From TMED14 sp964475135 (GTDB taxonomy: Bacteria > Bacteroidota > Bacteroidia > Flavobacteriales > Schleiferiaceae): 33,030 bases of DNA. This document shows positions 1 to 8,569 of this stretch, piece by piece. The position numbers were made by a program, and so were the translations under genes. The stretch's first letter is position 1. Every line of letters starts with the position of its first letter. The notes under the pieces were generated by a model, which searched no databases, had not been told where the DNA came from, and saw only the letters and a list, made by a program, of their open reading frames with translations. The stretch is from assembly GCA_964475135.1 (NCBI GenBank), contig CAYYWL010000016.1, forward strand, positions 1 through 33,030, read 5' to 3'.

Positions 1-149
1 GCAACGCCGATGCTGAGCTCGCGGTACACCTGCCGGGCGTCGCAGTTGATGACCTCGGTTCCGAGAAACTGAGCCAACTCAATGGCCAACGCGGTTTTAC
101 CCGACGCGGTCGGGCCGTGAAGCATCCAAATGGCGGGCTCGGAATTCAT
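1..149 (-). CDS. miaA: tRNA dimethylallyltransferase MiaA (N-terminal part, runs off the window)
   Basis: MiaA transfers a dimethylallyl group to A37 of tRNAs that read UNN codons. Only the first 49 or so residues are present. They contain a P-loop, GPTASGKT, at residues 12-19, followed by a helix and the segment INCDARQVYRELSIG. This matches the family's usual SDSRQxYRxxxIGTA substrate-binding region, with Cys in place of the first Ser. The ATG at 149 is chosen because the P-loop follows at the normal distance and a TACCTTCG box lies 4 nt upstream. The gene is divergent from the small gene at 189. The identification rests on a short but characteristic stretch. Confidence 0.9.
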   Translation of the reverse strand, partial: MNSEPAIWMLHGPTASGKTALAIELAQFLGTEVINCDARQVYRELSIGV

Positions 150-153
150 GCTG

Positions 154-161
154 CGAAGGTA
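154..161 (-). promoter_or_regulatory. -7 promoter box of miaA (TACCTTCG)
   Basis: On the minus strand TACCTTCG matches the Bacteroidota -7 consensus TAnnTTTG at all but one base. It ends 4 nt before the miaA ATG, so transcription would start at or next to the start codon. No clear -33 element is seen. Confidence 0.45.
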
Positions 162-177
162 GCATCCGAAAATTCCG

Positions 178-185
178 TATATTTA
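178..185 (+). promoter_or_regulatory. candidate -7 box (TATATTTA) for the gene at 189
   Basis: TATATTTA fits TAnnTTTG except at the last base and ends 3 nt before the ATG at 189. It follows the same short-spacing pattern as several other genes in this window. Confidence 0.35.
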
Positions 186-188
186 AGA

Positions 189-518
189 ATGCAGTTACTC
201 GAGCAACCTCAAAATCGGTCAGCATACCGCCTCATTGAGCGGCAGGATTTGAGTGGATTGCATTTTGAGGATGGCGATGTGCACTCAAGCGAAGAGCTGC
301 GCCAAGCACGGTGGAAGCTGCTTCATAAGGCCACCTTTGAGGGCAATATTGAAGAGCGCAAAGTGACGATTTACGTCACGGCGCAAGAGGGGCATTTCGC
401 CATTCACACGACCCTCTGGGCCTGCACTGAAGACAAAGTAGTGTTCAAAAACGGCGAAGAACTACCGATTCGCGCCATCGACGCGGTCGAATTTCACCAC
501 TCGTCCGAAGAAGAGTAG
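189..518 (+). CDS. conserved-looking small protein of unknown function (109 aa)
   Basis: I do not recognise this protein. It is 109 aa, soluble, acidic and probably beta-rich, with alternating segments such as KVTIYVTAQEGHFAIHTTLW. It has no signal peptide or membrane span. A longer frame begins at 117, but that part overlaps miaA; the ATG at 189 sits 3 nt after a TATATTTA promoter-like box and is preferred. The 3' end overlaps the convergent pRiA4-ORF3-like gene by 25 bp. The codon use resembles the neighbouring core genes, which supports a real gene. Confidence 0.65.
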   Translation: MQLLEQPQNRSAYRLIERQDLSGLHFEDGDVHSSEELRQARWKLLHKATFEGNIEERKVTIYVTAQEGHFAIHTTLWACTEDKVVFKNGEELPIRAIDAVEFHHSSEEE

Positions 519-1015
519 CCGTCGGCCAAGTCGTCTTCGTCGAACCCGTACTCGTCGTCGTCCTCGTCGAAGTCGTCGTCAAGGCTGCCGCCCAGACCGT
601 CGCCACCGTACTGCAGTTCAGGGGCGGTTTCGGGGCGAACTCCGTACGAGAGCACTACTTCAGGGTCGCCGCACTCGCGGTCTTCGTGGCGCACGAACTC
701 GACGAGAAAGCTCCACATTTCGAGAAAGTCGTACACAAACAGAAGTCGCTGGCCCGGAGCACCCAGTACCTCGCCCACGCATAGGGCGGCCATGCTGGGG
801 CCTGCGGCGGGATCCATAGACATCAAGGGAATTTCGTCGCCCTGGTTCCATTCGGTGTCGGTGCGGTAGAACGAGGCCATTTGGCCAGGATTGAGCGCAA
901 AAGCCGCGGCAATCGCGTGGTGTGCTTGCTCTAGCGTGGCAGATGACGAGATGGCTACATCGCGAAAGATGTCCTCTTCAGTGTTCAAAATGGCGCGTAC
1001 AACCGTGGTGCTCAT
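494..1015 (-). CDS. pRiA4b ORF-3-like protein (173 aa)
   Basis: The N-terminal 120 residues resemble the plasmid pRiA4b ORF-3 / IS1096 passenger family. It starts with VVRAILNTEEDIFRDVAI, continues with a helix that counts through HHAIAAAFALNPGQMASFY, and then the TDTEWNQGDEIPL region typical of that fold. The last 35 residues are almost entirely Asp, Glu, Gly and Ser. The family's role is not known; despite its name this copy is a chromosomal gene with no transposon around it. Its ATG overlaps the TGA of cca by 4 bp (ATGA), so it is probably translationally coupled as the last gene of the ruvX-dapD-cca operon. Confidence 0.75.
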   Translation of the reverse strand: MSTTVVRAILNTEEDIFRDVAISSSATLEQAHHAIAAAFALNPGQMASFYRTDTEWNQGDEIPLMSMDPAAGPSMAALCVGEVLGAPGQRLLFVYDFLEMWSFLVEFVRHEDRECGDPEVVLSYGVRPETAPELQYGGDGLGGSLDDDFDEDDDEYGFDEDDLADGYSSSDEW

Positions 1016-2588
1016 GATTTCAAGGGAATTCCGTGTTCAGCTGCCCAGGCCGTCACATAGGCCTTGGCATCGTCAAAGGTATTGGGAATCGCGCCGTCGA
1101 GTATCGCCTCGCGCACGGCGGTTTTCATTTGGCCNNNNNNNNNNNNNNNNNNNNNNNNNNNNNNNNNNNNNNNNNNNNNNNNNNNNNNNNNNNNNNNNNN
1201 NNNNNNNNNNNNNNNNNNNNNNNNNNNNNNNNNNTATTGGGAATCGCGCCGTCGAGTATCGCCTCGCGCACGGCGGTTTTCATTTGGCCCACCATGGGGC
1301 CGGGGGGCAGGTCAAACCAGCTCATCAATTGGCCCCCGTCGATCGGCGGTTGCCAGTTGCGCAGGTGGTCGCGGGCCTCTACTTCGGCCATTTTGGTCTT
1401 TACGTGCTCGTAGTTGGCGAGGTAGCGCGACTTCTTGCGCGGATTCTTTGTGGTGATGTCGCTCGAGCACAGAATCATCAAATCTTCGATGTCTTCGCCA
1501 GCATCAAACAGCAGTCGGCGCACGGCGCTGTCGGTCGCGGAATCGCTCACGACCGCAATCGGACGCGAACTCATTTGGATCAGCTTGACCACATAATCCA
1601 TTCGGGCGTCCAGCGGCAGCGAAAGGCGCCTAAAGAGCTTTTTGGCCATTTTTCCGCCCAAGAATTCGTGGCCGTGAAAGGTCCAGCCCGTGCCCTTCAA
1701 GAATTTTTTGGTCGGAGGCTTGCCAATGTCGTGCAGCAGGGCCGCGAGGCGAAGCCATACGTTTTCGGACTGCGCCGCCGTGTTGTCGACCACTTCGAGG
1801 GTGTGCCAAAAGTTGTCCTTGTGCAGGTGGCCTTCGACTTCGTCGACGCCGGCAAGGGCCGCTACCTCGGGCAAGAGGACCTCCATGGCGCCGCACTGGT
1901 ACATCAGGCCCAGGCCCACCGAGGGTTTGGGGCTTTCAAGAATTTTGAGCAGCTCGGTCTGTATGCGCTCGGGCGACAAAATGGCCAGCCGGTCTGCCGT
2001 GGCCTTCATTCCTTCGAGGGTGGCCTCGTCGAGGGCAAATCCGAGTTGGCTCGCGAAGCGCAGTCCGCGCAAAATGCGCAACGGGTCGTCGCTAAACGTT
2101 TCAATCGGTTCAAGCGGGGTGCGCAGCACTTTTGCCTCGAGGTCTTCGCGCCCGCCAAACGGATCCAGCAATTCGCCCCAAGCTGCGCGGTGCACGCCCA
2201 CGGCCATCGCGTTGATGCTGAAGTCGCGGCGGCGCTGGTCGTCTTCAAGCGTACCGGGCTGAACGGTGGGCTTGCGCGATTCACTCCGGTAGCTCTCGGT
2301 TCGGGCCTGTACAAATTCAATTTGCCACCCGTGCCAGGTGAATTGGGCGGTGCCAAAATTCTGGTAGACCGCGACTTTGCCCGCTTTAAGTGCGGCGGCA
2401 GCGACTTTGGCCACGGCCAGCGCATCCCCAACGACGACAAAGTCTACGTCTTTAGAGTTCTTGCGGTTCATCAAACGGTCGCGCACCCAGCCACCCACGA
2501 CATAGCACGGCAGACCGAGTTCATCGGCTGCGGAACCTACCGCTTGAAACAGCGGATGGTCAATCCATGATGCATAGGGTTCCGCCAC
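1012..2588 (-). CDS. cca: CCA-adding tRNA nucleotidyltransferase with HD domain (interrupted by an assembly gap)
   Basis: Adds or repairs the 3'-CCA of tRNAs. The head domain has GGWVRDRL, the metal-binding DVDFVVVG pair and RRRDFSINAMA. It is followed by the RILRGLRFA region and an HD phosphohydrolase domain (HTLEVVD ... LLHDIGKP). The gene starts with GTG at 2588, directly after the dapD stop. The 100-N gap at 1135-1234 is flanked by identical 55-base sequences. Removing the gap plus one copy (155 bases) gives an open frame of 473 aa that ends ...AAEHGIPLKS at the TGA at 1012-1014. That stop overlaps the next gene's ATG. Taken literally, the window sequence appears truncated, which is an artefact. 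Confidence 0.93.
1135..1234. other. assembly gap (100 N) with duplicated 55-bp flanks
   Basis: Exactly 100 Ns. The 55 bases before it (1080-1134) equal the 55 bases after it (1235-1289). Collapsing them restores the cca frame, so no sequence is missing here. Confidence 0.97.
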
Positions 2589-3416
2589 TTAGACCGCCAC
2601 TTGAAATTCGCGCAGGGCGTCGTTGAGCGACGTCTTTTGGTCGGTGCTCGCCTTGCGCTGTCCGATGATGAGGGCGCAGGGGACCTGGTAGGTTCCGGCC
2701 CCAAATTCTTTGGGAATGCTACCCGGAATCACCACGCTGCGCTCAGGGACGTAGCCGCGGTACTCCAAAGGCTCAGCGCCCGTAACGTCGATGATCTTGG
2801 TCGATGCCGTCAGAACCACGTTGGCGCCCAAAACTGCTTCGCGGCCGACGCGCACGCCTTCGACGACAATGCAGCGCGATCCGATGAACGCGCCGTCTTC
2901 GATGACGACCGGTGCGGCCTGCAGGGGTTCAAGAACCCCGCCGATTCCGACTCCGCCCGAAAGGTGCACGTCGGCGCCGATTTGCGCGCAGCTTCCGACC
3001 GTAGCCCAGGTGTCGACCATGGTGCGCGGCCCTACGTAGGCCCCAATGTTGACGTACGAAGGCATCATGATGACTCCTGGGGCCAAATAGGCTCCGTGGC
3101 GTGCTACTGCGTGCGGAACCACGCGCACCCCAAGGGCCGCATAGTTGCGCTTCAACGGCATTTTGTCGTGGAATTCCATGGGGCCCGCTTCAAACGTTTC
3201 CATTTTACGCTGCGGAAAGTAGAGTACCACAGCTTTTTTAATCCATTCGTTGACCAGCCAGCCGCCCTCGACGGGCTCGGCTACGCGAAGGTCTCCGTGG
3301 TCGAGCGCAGTGATGACTTGGGCTACGGCGTTCAACGCGTTGGGGCTTTGCAGTTCGTCGCGGTGTTCCCATACGTGTTCAATAGTGGCGCGGACTTCGT
3401 TCCAGTTTGGATTCAT
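2589..3416 (-). CDS. dapD: 2,3,4,5-tetrahydropyridine-2,6-dicarboxylate N-succinyltransferase DapD
   Basis: Catalyses succinyl transfer from succinyl-CoA to tetrahydrodipicolinate in the lysine and diaminopimelate pathway, supplying peptidoglycan precursor. The 275-aa length is the family's usual one. After an N-terminal helical domain, the protein has the left-handed beta-helix hexapeptide region (GVIMMPSYVNIGAYVG, TMVDTWATVGSCAQIG, HLSGGVGIGGVLEP) and the C-terminal VIPGSIP segment typical of DapD. The frame is open further upstream, but the ATG at 3416 matches the family start and overlaps the ruvX stop as ATGA. It is the second gene of a minus-strand operon, followed with no gap by cca. 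Confidence 0.96.
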   Translation of the reverse strand: MNPNWNEVRATIEHVWEHRDELQSPNALNAVAQVITALDHGDLRVAEPVEGGWLVNEWIKKAVVLYFPQRKMETFEAGPMEFHDKMPLKRNYAALGVRVVPHAVARHGAYLAPGVIMMPSYVNIGAYVGPRTMVDTWATVGSCAQIGADVHLSGGVGIGGVLEPLQAAPVVIEDGAFIGSRCIVVEGVRVGREAVLGANVVLTASTKIIDVTGAEPLEYRGYVPERSVVIPGSIPKEFGAGTYQVPCALIIGQRKASTDQKTSLNDALREFQVAV

Positions 3417-3838
3417 CGTTTTTGCATTAAAAAGTTCTCTAAAATGAGGCTCGCAGCAGCGGCGTCGAGTTGCCCTTTGTCTTTTTTGACGGCCTTGGAT
3501 CGGCCAAGCAGGGCGGCACCCTGGGCGGCCAGCTTTGAGGTCAGTCGTTCGTCCACTAAATGAATGGGCACGGTAGGCCAAAGGGTCGCAAGCACCTTGG
3601 CTACGGCGTCCCGGGCGGCGGCACCGTGCGAAATTCCGCCGTCGAGGCGCTGGGGGTCGCCCAAGGCCACGCCGTGAAGGCTTGAACCGTCGCCATAGCG
3701 GGTCGTGAGCTCGCGTGCTAAGTCGGCGGTCGCGAGGGATGCCACCGGAAACGTCATGAAGCCCTGCGCATCGCTTTCAGCGAGGCCGGTGCGGCGGAGT
3801 CCGGGGTCAAGGCCAATCCACATGGTTTTCGAGTGCAT
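3413..3838 (-). CDS. ruvX: Holliday junction resolvase-like RuvX (YqgF)
   Basis: A small RNase H-fold nuclease family, implicated in rRNA maturation and recombination. The sequence shows the first strand MWIGLDPGLRRTGLA with its catalytic Asp, VALGDPQRLDGG in the middle, and the closing VDERLTS ... KGQLDAAAASLILENFL segment with the last acidic residue. The frame extends up to 3853, but that end lies inside the TACCTTTG promoter box. The ATG at 3838 fits, and 3823 is an alternative. The gene is divergent from def and leads the operon ruvX-dapD-cca. Confidence 0.92.
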   Translation of the reverse strand: MHSKTMWIGLDPGLRRTGLAESDAQGFMTFPVASLATADLARELTTRYGDGSSLHGVALGDPQRLDGGISHGAAARDAVAKVLATLWPTVPIHLVDERLTSKLAAQGAALLGRSKAVKKDKGQLDAAAASLILENFLMQKR

Positions 3839-3852
3839 TTGTGCGGGGACCA

Positions 3853-3860
3853 CAAAGGTA
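3853..3860 (-). promoter_or_regulatory. -7 box of the ruvX-dapD-cca operon (TACCTTTG)
   Basis: Perfect TAnnTTTG on the minus strand, 14 nt before the chosen ruvX ATG. It is placed back to back with the def box at 3866-3873, with only 5 bp between them, so the two promoters share their upstream DNA. Confidence 0.65.
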
Positions 3861-3865
3861 GGGGG

Positions 3866-3873
3866 TATCTTTG
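3866..3873 (+). promoter_or_regulatory. -7 box of the def operon (TATCTTTG)
   Basis: Perfect TAnnTTTG, ending 4 nt before the def ATG. A transcript starting at the usual distance would begin at the start codon, that is, be leaderless. Confidence 0.65.
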
Positions 3874-3877
3874 CGCC

Positions 3878-4182
3878 ATGGTTTATCCGATTGTGGCGTA
3901 TGGATCGCCGGTGCTGAAGCGCCGAGCCAAAGAAGTGGACTGTCCCAGTGCCGAACTCACGGGCTTTGTGGATTCAATGTTTGANNNNNNNNNNNNNNNN
4001 NNNNNNNNNNNNNNNNNNNNNNNNNNNNNNNNNNNNNNNNNNNNNNNNNNNNNNNNNNNNNNNNNNNNNNNNNNNNNNNNNNNNTGAGCCCGCTTAAAAA
4101 GCGACTCATCCAAGGTCGCCTCAAAGACATTGCTGCGGGCAAAGTCAGCTCAAACTACCGCATGAAATTCAACGTAGCATGA
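3878..4182 (+). CDS. def: peptide deformylase (middle lost in an assembly gap)
   Basis: Removes the formyl group from nascent proteins. The N-terminus (MVYPIVAYGSPVLKRRA, then a helix ending FVDSMF) and the C-terminus (SPLKKRLIQGRLKDIAAGK ... YRMKF) are those of Bacteroidota deformylases. The metal-binding motifs GxGLAAxQ, EGCLS and HExDH fall in the 100-N gap at 3985-4084. The flanks do not overlap, so roughly 120 residues are missing and the gap length is nominal. The stop overlaps the next lipoprotein gene as ATGA. First gene of the operon def-lipoprotein-DUF5606-mazG. Confidence 0.9.
3985..4084. other. assembly gap (100 N) inside def, real sequence missing
   Basis: Exactly 100 Ns with no shared flank sequence. 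The coding frame on either side shows that the central part of a deformylase is absent. Confidence 0.95.
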
Positions 4183-4676
4183 ACAAGTACCTCAGTCTAG
4201 TCGCAGTAGTACTGCTTACTGCCTGTACGCCCGGCGTCGACGGAGAGCAGGCCATCGCCGACATGACGGCCCGAAGCAACTGGGCCACGGATTCATTGGG
4301 CTCGTACGCCATTGTGGCCCGCCTCGAGCAGGCGGCGGCGGAATCTGAAGACGATTCGCTCTGGGCGCGCTACCAGCTTGCCGCGGGAGACCTCGAGGCG
4401 CAGATTCCGAGCCGAGCCCTCTTTGCCATTCGCCACTACATGCGAGTAGTGGACTCGCTTCCCGACCGCTTTGGCCCGCGTGCCCTGTTTGCGGTAGCAA
4501 CAACCTTTGATGTGGGTTTGGGCGACCAAATTCGCGCCGCCCAGGCCTATGAACTGTTTGTACAGCGCTACCCCCAGCATCCTTGGGCGGGCCGCGTCGA
4601 CACCATGCTCCAGCTAACCCGCGCCAATGCGGACTCCCTTCTTTTGCAGCAAATCCAAGCTAAATCCAATGAATGA
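4179..4676 (+). CDS. TPR-like lipoprotein (165 aa)
   Basis: The signal peptide ends in the lipobox LLTAC, with the lipidated Cys at residue 16. The mature protein is helical and reads like one or two tetratricopeptide-type hairpins: a segment ending in RYQLAAGDLEAQIPSRALFAIRH, and AAQAYELFVQRYPQHPWA. This last segment is the pattern of outer-membrane BamD/YbgF-like TPR proteins. The specific function is unknown. It overlaps def by 4 bp at its start and the DUF5606 gene by 8 bp at its end. Confidence 0.8.
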   Translation: MNKYLSLVAVVLLTACTPGVDGEQAIADMTARSNWATDSLGSYAIVARLEQAAAESEDDSLWARYQLAAGDLEAQIPSRALFAIRHYMRVVDSLPDRFGPRALFAVATTFDVGLGDQIRAAQAYELFVQRYPQHPWAGRVDTMLQLTRANADSLLLQQIQAKSNE

Positions 4677-5142
4677 CCTCAAGCACGTGCTCGCGATTGC
4701 GGGACGCCCCGGCCTTTACCAACTGATTGCATCAACCCGCACCGGCCTTGTGGCGGAACCGCTCGGCGGGGGTGCCCGCGTGAGCGCTTCGGCGCGCCAG
4801 CAGGTGCACGTCCTCGACGAGATGGCGCTCTACACGATTGAAGGTGAGCGTCCACTTCGCGAAGTGCTCGCGGCCGTAGGAGAGGTGCTCAAGGGCCAGG
4901 AGGCGGTTCCGCACAATGCCGACAGCGCGTTGGTTACGGCAGAGTTCGCCAAGCTCGTCCCTGACTACGACGACAGCCGCGTGTACGTTAGCGACATGCG
5001 CAAGTTCTTTCAGTGGTACAATGCGTTGGTGCGCCACAACTTCTTTGCTGCGGGCAGCGAAGTAGCTCCCGAGGCTGCAGACGCCCCCAAGCCCAAGGCC
5101 GCTAAGAAAAAGGCTGCCCCTAAAGCCGAGGATGGCGAATAA
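4669..5142 (+). CDS. DUF5606 family protein
   Basis: The opening NDLKHVLAIAGRPGLYQLIA and the later region ending DMRKFFQWYNALVRH are those of the Bacteroidota-specific DUF5606 family. The family's function is not established. After about residue 125 the protein becomes a low-complexity Ala/Lys/Pro tail. The frame opens earlier (4627), but the ATG at 4669 gives the family start and overlaps the lipoprotein stop. The end overlaps mazG by 11 bp, which indicates a single transcription unit. Confidence 0.85.
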   Translation: MNDLKHVLAIAGRPGLYQLIASTRTGLVAEPLGGGARVSASARQQVHVLDEMALYTIEGERPLREVLAAVGEVLKGQEAVPHNADSALVTAEFAKLVPDYDDSRVYVSDMRKFFQWYNALVRHNFFAAGSEVAPEAADAPKPKAAKKKAAPKAEDGE

Positions 5143-5923
5143 GCCGGACCGCGCCGCGGCGCTTGCTGCATTTGGTCGCCTACTGGACATCATGGACGAC
5201 CTGCGCGCCCAATGTCCTTGGGACCGCGTGCAAACTGAGCAAACCCTGCGGATTCTCACCCTCGAAGAGGCCTACGAACTCGCAGATGCCATTGACTCGG
5301 GCGATTGGCCCGAACTCGGCAAAGAGCTCGGAGACCTCTTTTTGCATCTGGTGTTTTACAGTAAAATTGCCAGCGAACAGGGCCACTTTGACGTGGCTGA
5401 CGTGCTGAATGGCGTCTGCGACAAGCTGGTTCGCCGGCATCCGCACATTTACGGCGACGTAAAGGCCGACGACGCCGACGCGGTCAAGGCCAACTGGGAG
5501 GCGATAAAGCTCGCTGAAAAGGGTTCCGCGGATCAAAAATCAGTGCTCGAAGGGGTGCCTAAGGCCCTGCCTGCACTGGTCAAGGCCTACCGCATGCAGG
5601 ACAAAGTGCGCGGAGTCGGATTCGACTGGCCCTCTACCGACGGCGTATGGGCTAAGGTCGAAGAAGAGCTTGTTGAACTTCAGACGGCCCCCACTGAAGC
5701 GGCTGCTCAAGAAGAGTTTGGCGACCTCATGTTTGCCCTTGTGAACTACGCCCGCCACCGCGGATGGGACCCCGAACAGTCCCTCGCTCAGGCCAACGAC
5801 AAATTCAAGCGCCGCTTTCAAGCCATGGAAGCCGTGCTCGCGGCGAGTGGCCAGACCAACGCCAAACAAACCCTCGAGGTTTGGGATGAGCTTTGGAATC
5901 AGGTCAAAAGGCACGAGAATTGA
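5132..5923 (+). CDS. mazG: nucleoside triphosphate pyrophosphohydrolase MazG
   Basis: Hydrolyses (d)NTPs to monophosphates and pyrophosphate, a housecleaning and stringent-response-linked enzyme. It has two tandem MazG domains, as in the 260-residue bacterial form. The first has CPWDRVQTEQTL, EEAYELADAI and KELGDLFLHLVFYS, giving the EExxE and ExxD metal ligands. The second has EEELVELQ and EEFGDLMFALVNYAR. The C-terminal SLAQANDKFKRRFQAME segment is also typical. The start at 5132 lies within the DUF5606 gene, so the two are coupled. Confidence 0.95.
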   Translation: MANKPDRAAALAAFGRLLDIMDDLRAQCPWDRVQTEQTLRILTLEEAYELADAIDSGDWPELGKELGDLFLHLVFYSKIASEQGHFDVADVLNGVCDKLVRRHPHIYGDVKADDADAVKANWEAIKLAEKGSADQKSVLEGVPKALPALVKAYRMQDKVRGVGFDWPSTDGVWAKVEEELVELQTAPTEAAAQEEFGDLMFALVNYARHRGWDPEQSLAQANDKFKRRFQAMEAVLAASGQTNAKQTLEVWDELWNQVKRHEN

Positions 5924-5977
5924 TTTGGGCTTAACGTTGCGTTCATGGTGCTTTGCCACCTTGCATCAGCCCAAACC

Positions 5978-6469
5978 ATGAAAACCATCTACCTCGTTCG
6001 CCATGCGAAGAGCTCGTGGGAATACCATGAGCTGCCCGATATGGACCGTCCACTTAAAGGACGCGGAATCCGTGATGCGCACCTCATGGCGGGCTGGCTC
6101 TGCGAACTGCTCCATGAGTCACCCGTTTTGTACGCCTCACCGTCGACCCGCACCCTGCACACCGCGATGATTTTTGCGCGCACCTTGGGTGTGGCACTCG
6201 ACGATGTTCGAGTTGTGGACGCTCTGTATGCGGCTTCGCACAACGAAATCGCGGACGTAGTCCGTAACCTTTCTGACGACCAAGACCACGTCATGCTCTT
6301 TGGGCACAACCCCGGAATGAGTGACTTTATTTCAGACTGTGTTCCGGGATTTACTGAAAATGTTCCGACTGCGGGTGTAGCGGTGCTCGAGGTGTCAATT
6401 TCTTCGTGGAAGGACTTGCGCAGCGAGGCTGAACTTCGGTACTTTGATTTTCCTAAAAACCTCAAGTAA
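5978..6469 (+). CDS. SixA-like histidine phosphatase
   Basis: A short histidine-phosphatase-superfamily protein. The catalytic RH pair is in YLVRHAKSSW (His9), the second Arg is in YASPSTRTLHTA, the acidic residue comes after it, and the second His is in LFGHNPGMSDF. Length and motif order match SixA, which dephosphorylates His-phosphotransfer domains, but the substrate here cannot be told. The ATG at 5978 gives the family's normal start. An in-frame ATG at 5945 would add 11 residues and lies 5 nt after TAACGTTG, so the longer form is possible. It precedes the polyphosphate genes. Confidence 0.85.
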   Translation: MKTIYLVRHAKSSWEYHELPDMDRPLKGRGIRDAHLMAGWLCELLHESPVLYASPSTRTLHTAMIFARTLGVALDDVRVVDALYAASHNEIADVVRNLSDDQDHVMLFGHNPGMSDFISDCVPGFTENVPTAGVAVLEVSISSWKDLRSEAELRYFDFPKNLK

Positions 6470-6477
6470 TACTTTTA
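6470..6477 (+). promoter_or_regulatory. candidate -7 box of ppk1 (TACTTTTA)
   Basis: Matches TAnnTTTG except at the last base and ends 4 nt before the ATG at 6482. This supports that start over the later ATG at 6491. Confidence 0.4.
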
Positions 6478-6481
6478 TAAT

Positions 6482-8569
6482 ATGGGTAAAATGAGCGACT
6501 TACGCTCTCGATTTGTCAATCGTGACCTCAGCTGGCTGCAGTTTAATGCCCGTGTGCTTCAAGAAGCCGAAGATGAGCGCAACCCATTAATTGAGCGAAT
6601 TCGCTTTTTAGGGATCTTTTCGAACAACCTCGACGAGTTTTTTAGGGTCCGCTACGCGAGCATTCAGCGTATGGAATCGTCGACCGACGAGAAAAAGGTG
6701 AAAGAAACGCTTGGCGGTTGGAATCCGACAGACCTGCTTCAGGCCATTCAGTCCGAAGTCAACGTCTTGAACGATCGGGTGGAGCGGGTGTATGACGCAT
6801 TGATGGGCCAGCTCGAGGCCCAGGGCGTTAAAATTATTGACGAACAGGATCTTACGCAGGGTCAAAAGGACTTTATTCGCAAGTTTTACATCGACAAGGT
6901 CAGTCCCACCGTGTTTGCCATGATTTTGCAAGACCACTTGCCATTTCCTGAGCTTAACGACGCCTCGATTTACCTCGCAATTCGCCTTTGGCCCAAGTTG
7001 GGCGGAGACCCTGTGCTGTCGCTGGTCGAGGTTCCGGCCGAAATCCACGGACGCTTTGTCGAGCTGCCCAAGTATGGCAAGAACTACCTGATGTTTTTGG
7101 ACGACGTGCTGCGCCACAATTTGCAGTACGCGTACTTTCTTTTTCCGTCGCAGCGCATTGAGGCCTATACGTTTAAAATCTCTAGAGACGCGGAATTGGA
7201 TATGGACCACCACGACGTCAGCCGCACCGTGCTCGACCGGGTGCGCCGCGGCCTTGAAGACCGGCAAGTGGGCGACCCAGTGCGTATGGTCTACGACCGT
7301 GAAATGCCCTCGGAGTTCCTCGCGTACCTGATTGGGCGCATTGGCCTTCAGAATTCCGATGCCGTGATTGCCGGGGCGCGCTACCACAACAAAAAGGATT
7401 TACTGCGCTTCCCCAATATTGGCGGGCCAGAACTTGAGCATCCGCGCCTCGAACCGTTGCAGCACCCCGACCTTGACATGGAGAAGTCGCTGATGAACGT
7501 CGTGCGCCAAAAGGACGTGCTGCTGTTTTTGCCCTACCACAACTTCTTGAGTCTTGTGCGCTTTTTGCGCGAAGCCGCGATTGATCCGGCGGTTACCAAA
7601 ATCAGCATCACCCTCTACCGATTGGCCAGCCAGTCGCGCATCGTGTCAGCGCTCATCAATGCGGCCAAAAACGGTAAAAAAGTTCGCGTGGTTATTGAGC
7701 TTCAGGCGCGTTTTGACGAAGAAAACAACCTGCACTACCTCGAGAAAATGAGCAAAGAGGGCATCGAGGTCCAAACGGGCGTCGAGGGTCTCAAGGTGCA
7801 CAGCAAAATCGTGCACATCGAGCGCAATACGGCCGACGGCGGCAAAGAGTACTTCGCGGTGGTGGGTACGGGCAACTTTCACGAGGGTTCCGCCAAAGTC
7901 TACACCGACTACCAGCTGCTCACCGCCAATCCGGTGATCTGTGCCGACATTGCGCGGGTGTTCGAGTTTCTGTACGAGCCCTACAAGGTCATCAAGTACA
8001 AGGAGTTGCTGGTGAGTCCGCACTACAGCCGCAGCGGAATCATCAAGTGCATCGACCGAGAAATCTCCCACGCCAAAAAGGGCAAAAAGGCCGAAATCAT
8101 CATGAAGTTCAATTCGCTAAGCTCGTACGACATCGGTGACAAGCTCTACGAGGCCAGCAAGGCAGGCGTCAAGGTGCGCCTTATTGTGCGTGGAATCTGC
8201 TGCGTCAAGCCCGGCGTCAAAGGCCTTAGCGAAAACATTCATGTGGTGAGCATCGTCGACCGATTCCTTGAGCATAGTCGGGTGTACTACTTCTCTAACG
8301 ACGGCGACCCCAAAATGTACCTCGCGTCGTTTGATATGATGACCCGAAACCTCGACCTTAGGGTTGAGGTGGGCGCACCGGTGCTGGATCCCCGCATCCA
8401 GCGTGAAATCCTCGACCACCTCGAAATCCAACTTCGCGACAACGTCAAAGCGCGCGTGTACGACGAAGAGGGTCGAAGCGTGCACCGCGTGGCACCTGGA
8501 CCGCGCATTCGCAGCCAAATGGAGCTATACGAATACGTGAAAAAGCAAGCCAAAAAGCGCCGGGCATGA
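6482..8569 (+). CDS. ppk1: polyphosphate kinase 1
   Basis: Reversibly polymerises the terminal phosphate of ATP into inorganic polyphosphate. The 695-aa length is the full family size. The order is an N-terminal domain (FVNRDLSWLQFNARVL), a head domain, and two phospholipase-D-like catalytic domains. The phosphorylated His is His440 in LKVHSKIVHIER. VGTGNFHEGSAKVYTDYQL follows, and a second domain contains IIMKFNSLSSYDI and FDMMTRNLDLRVE. The stop overlaps the ATG of the exopolyphosphatase gene by 4 bp, so synthesis and breakdown enzymes are co-translated. Confidence 0.97.
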   Translation: MGKMSDLRSRFVNRDLSWLQFNARVLQEAEDERNPLIERIRFLGIFSNNLDEFFRVRYASIQRMESSTDEKKVKETLGGWNPTDLLQAIQSEVNVLNDRVERVYDALMGQLEAQGVKIIDEQDLTQGQKDFIRKFYIDKVSPTVFAMILQDHLPFPELNDASIYLAIRLWPKLGGDPVLSLVEVPAEIHGRFVELPKYGKNYLMFLDDVLRHNLQYAYFLFPSQRIEAYTFKISRDAELDMDHHDVSRTVLDRVRRGLEDRQVGDPVRMVYDREMPSEFLAYLIGRIGLQNSDAVIAGARYHNKKDLLRFPNIGGPELEHPRLEPLQHPDLDMEKSLMNVVRQKDVLLFLPYHNFLSLVRFLREAAIDPAVTKISITLYRLASQSRIVSALINAAKNGKKVRVVIELQARFDEENNLHYLEKMSKEGIEVQTGVEGLKVHSKIVHIERNTADGGKEYFAVVGTGNFHEGSAKVYTDYQLLTANPVICADIARVFEFLYEPYKVIKYKELLVSPHYSRSGIIKCIDREISHAKKGKKAEIIMKFNSLSSYDIGDKLYEASKAGVKVRLIVRGICCVKPGVKGLSENIHVVSIVDRFLEHSRVYYFSNDGDPKMYLASFDMMTRNLDLRVEVGAPVLDPRIQREILDHLEIQLRDNVKARVYDEEGRSVHRVAPGPRIRSQMELYEYVKKQAKKRRA

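Noticed and set aside
494..1015. Insertion-sequence gene (family name mentions IS1096 and TnpR)
   Set aside because: There is no transposase, inverted repeat or target duplication; the gene is coupled to cca as an operon member.
1080..1289. Apparent direct repeat of 55 bp within cca
   Set aside because: It flanks a 100-N gap, and collapsing it restores the frame, so it is an assembly artefact rather than a biological repeat.
891..2570. Long plus-strand open frame opposite cca
   Set aside because: It runs through the N gap and lies antisense to a clear cca gene in GC-rich DNA, so it is a shadow frame.
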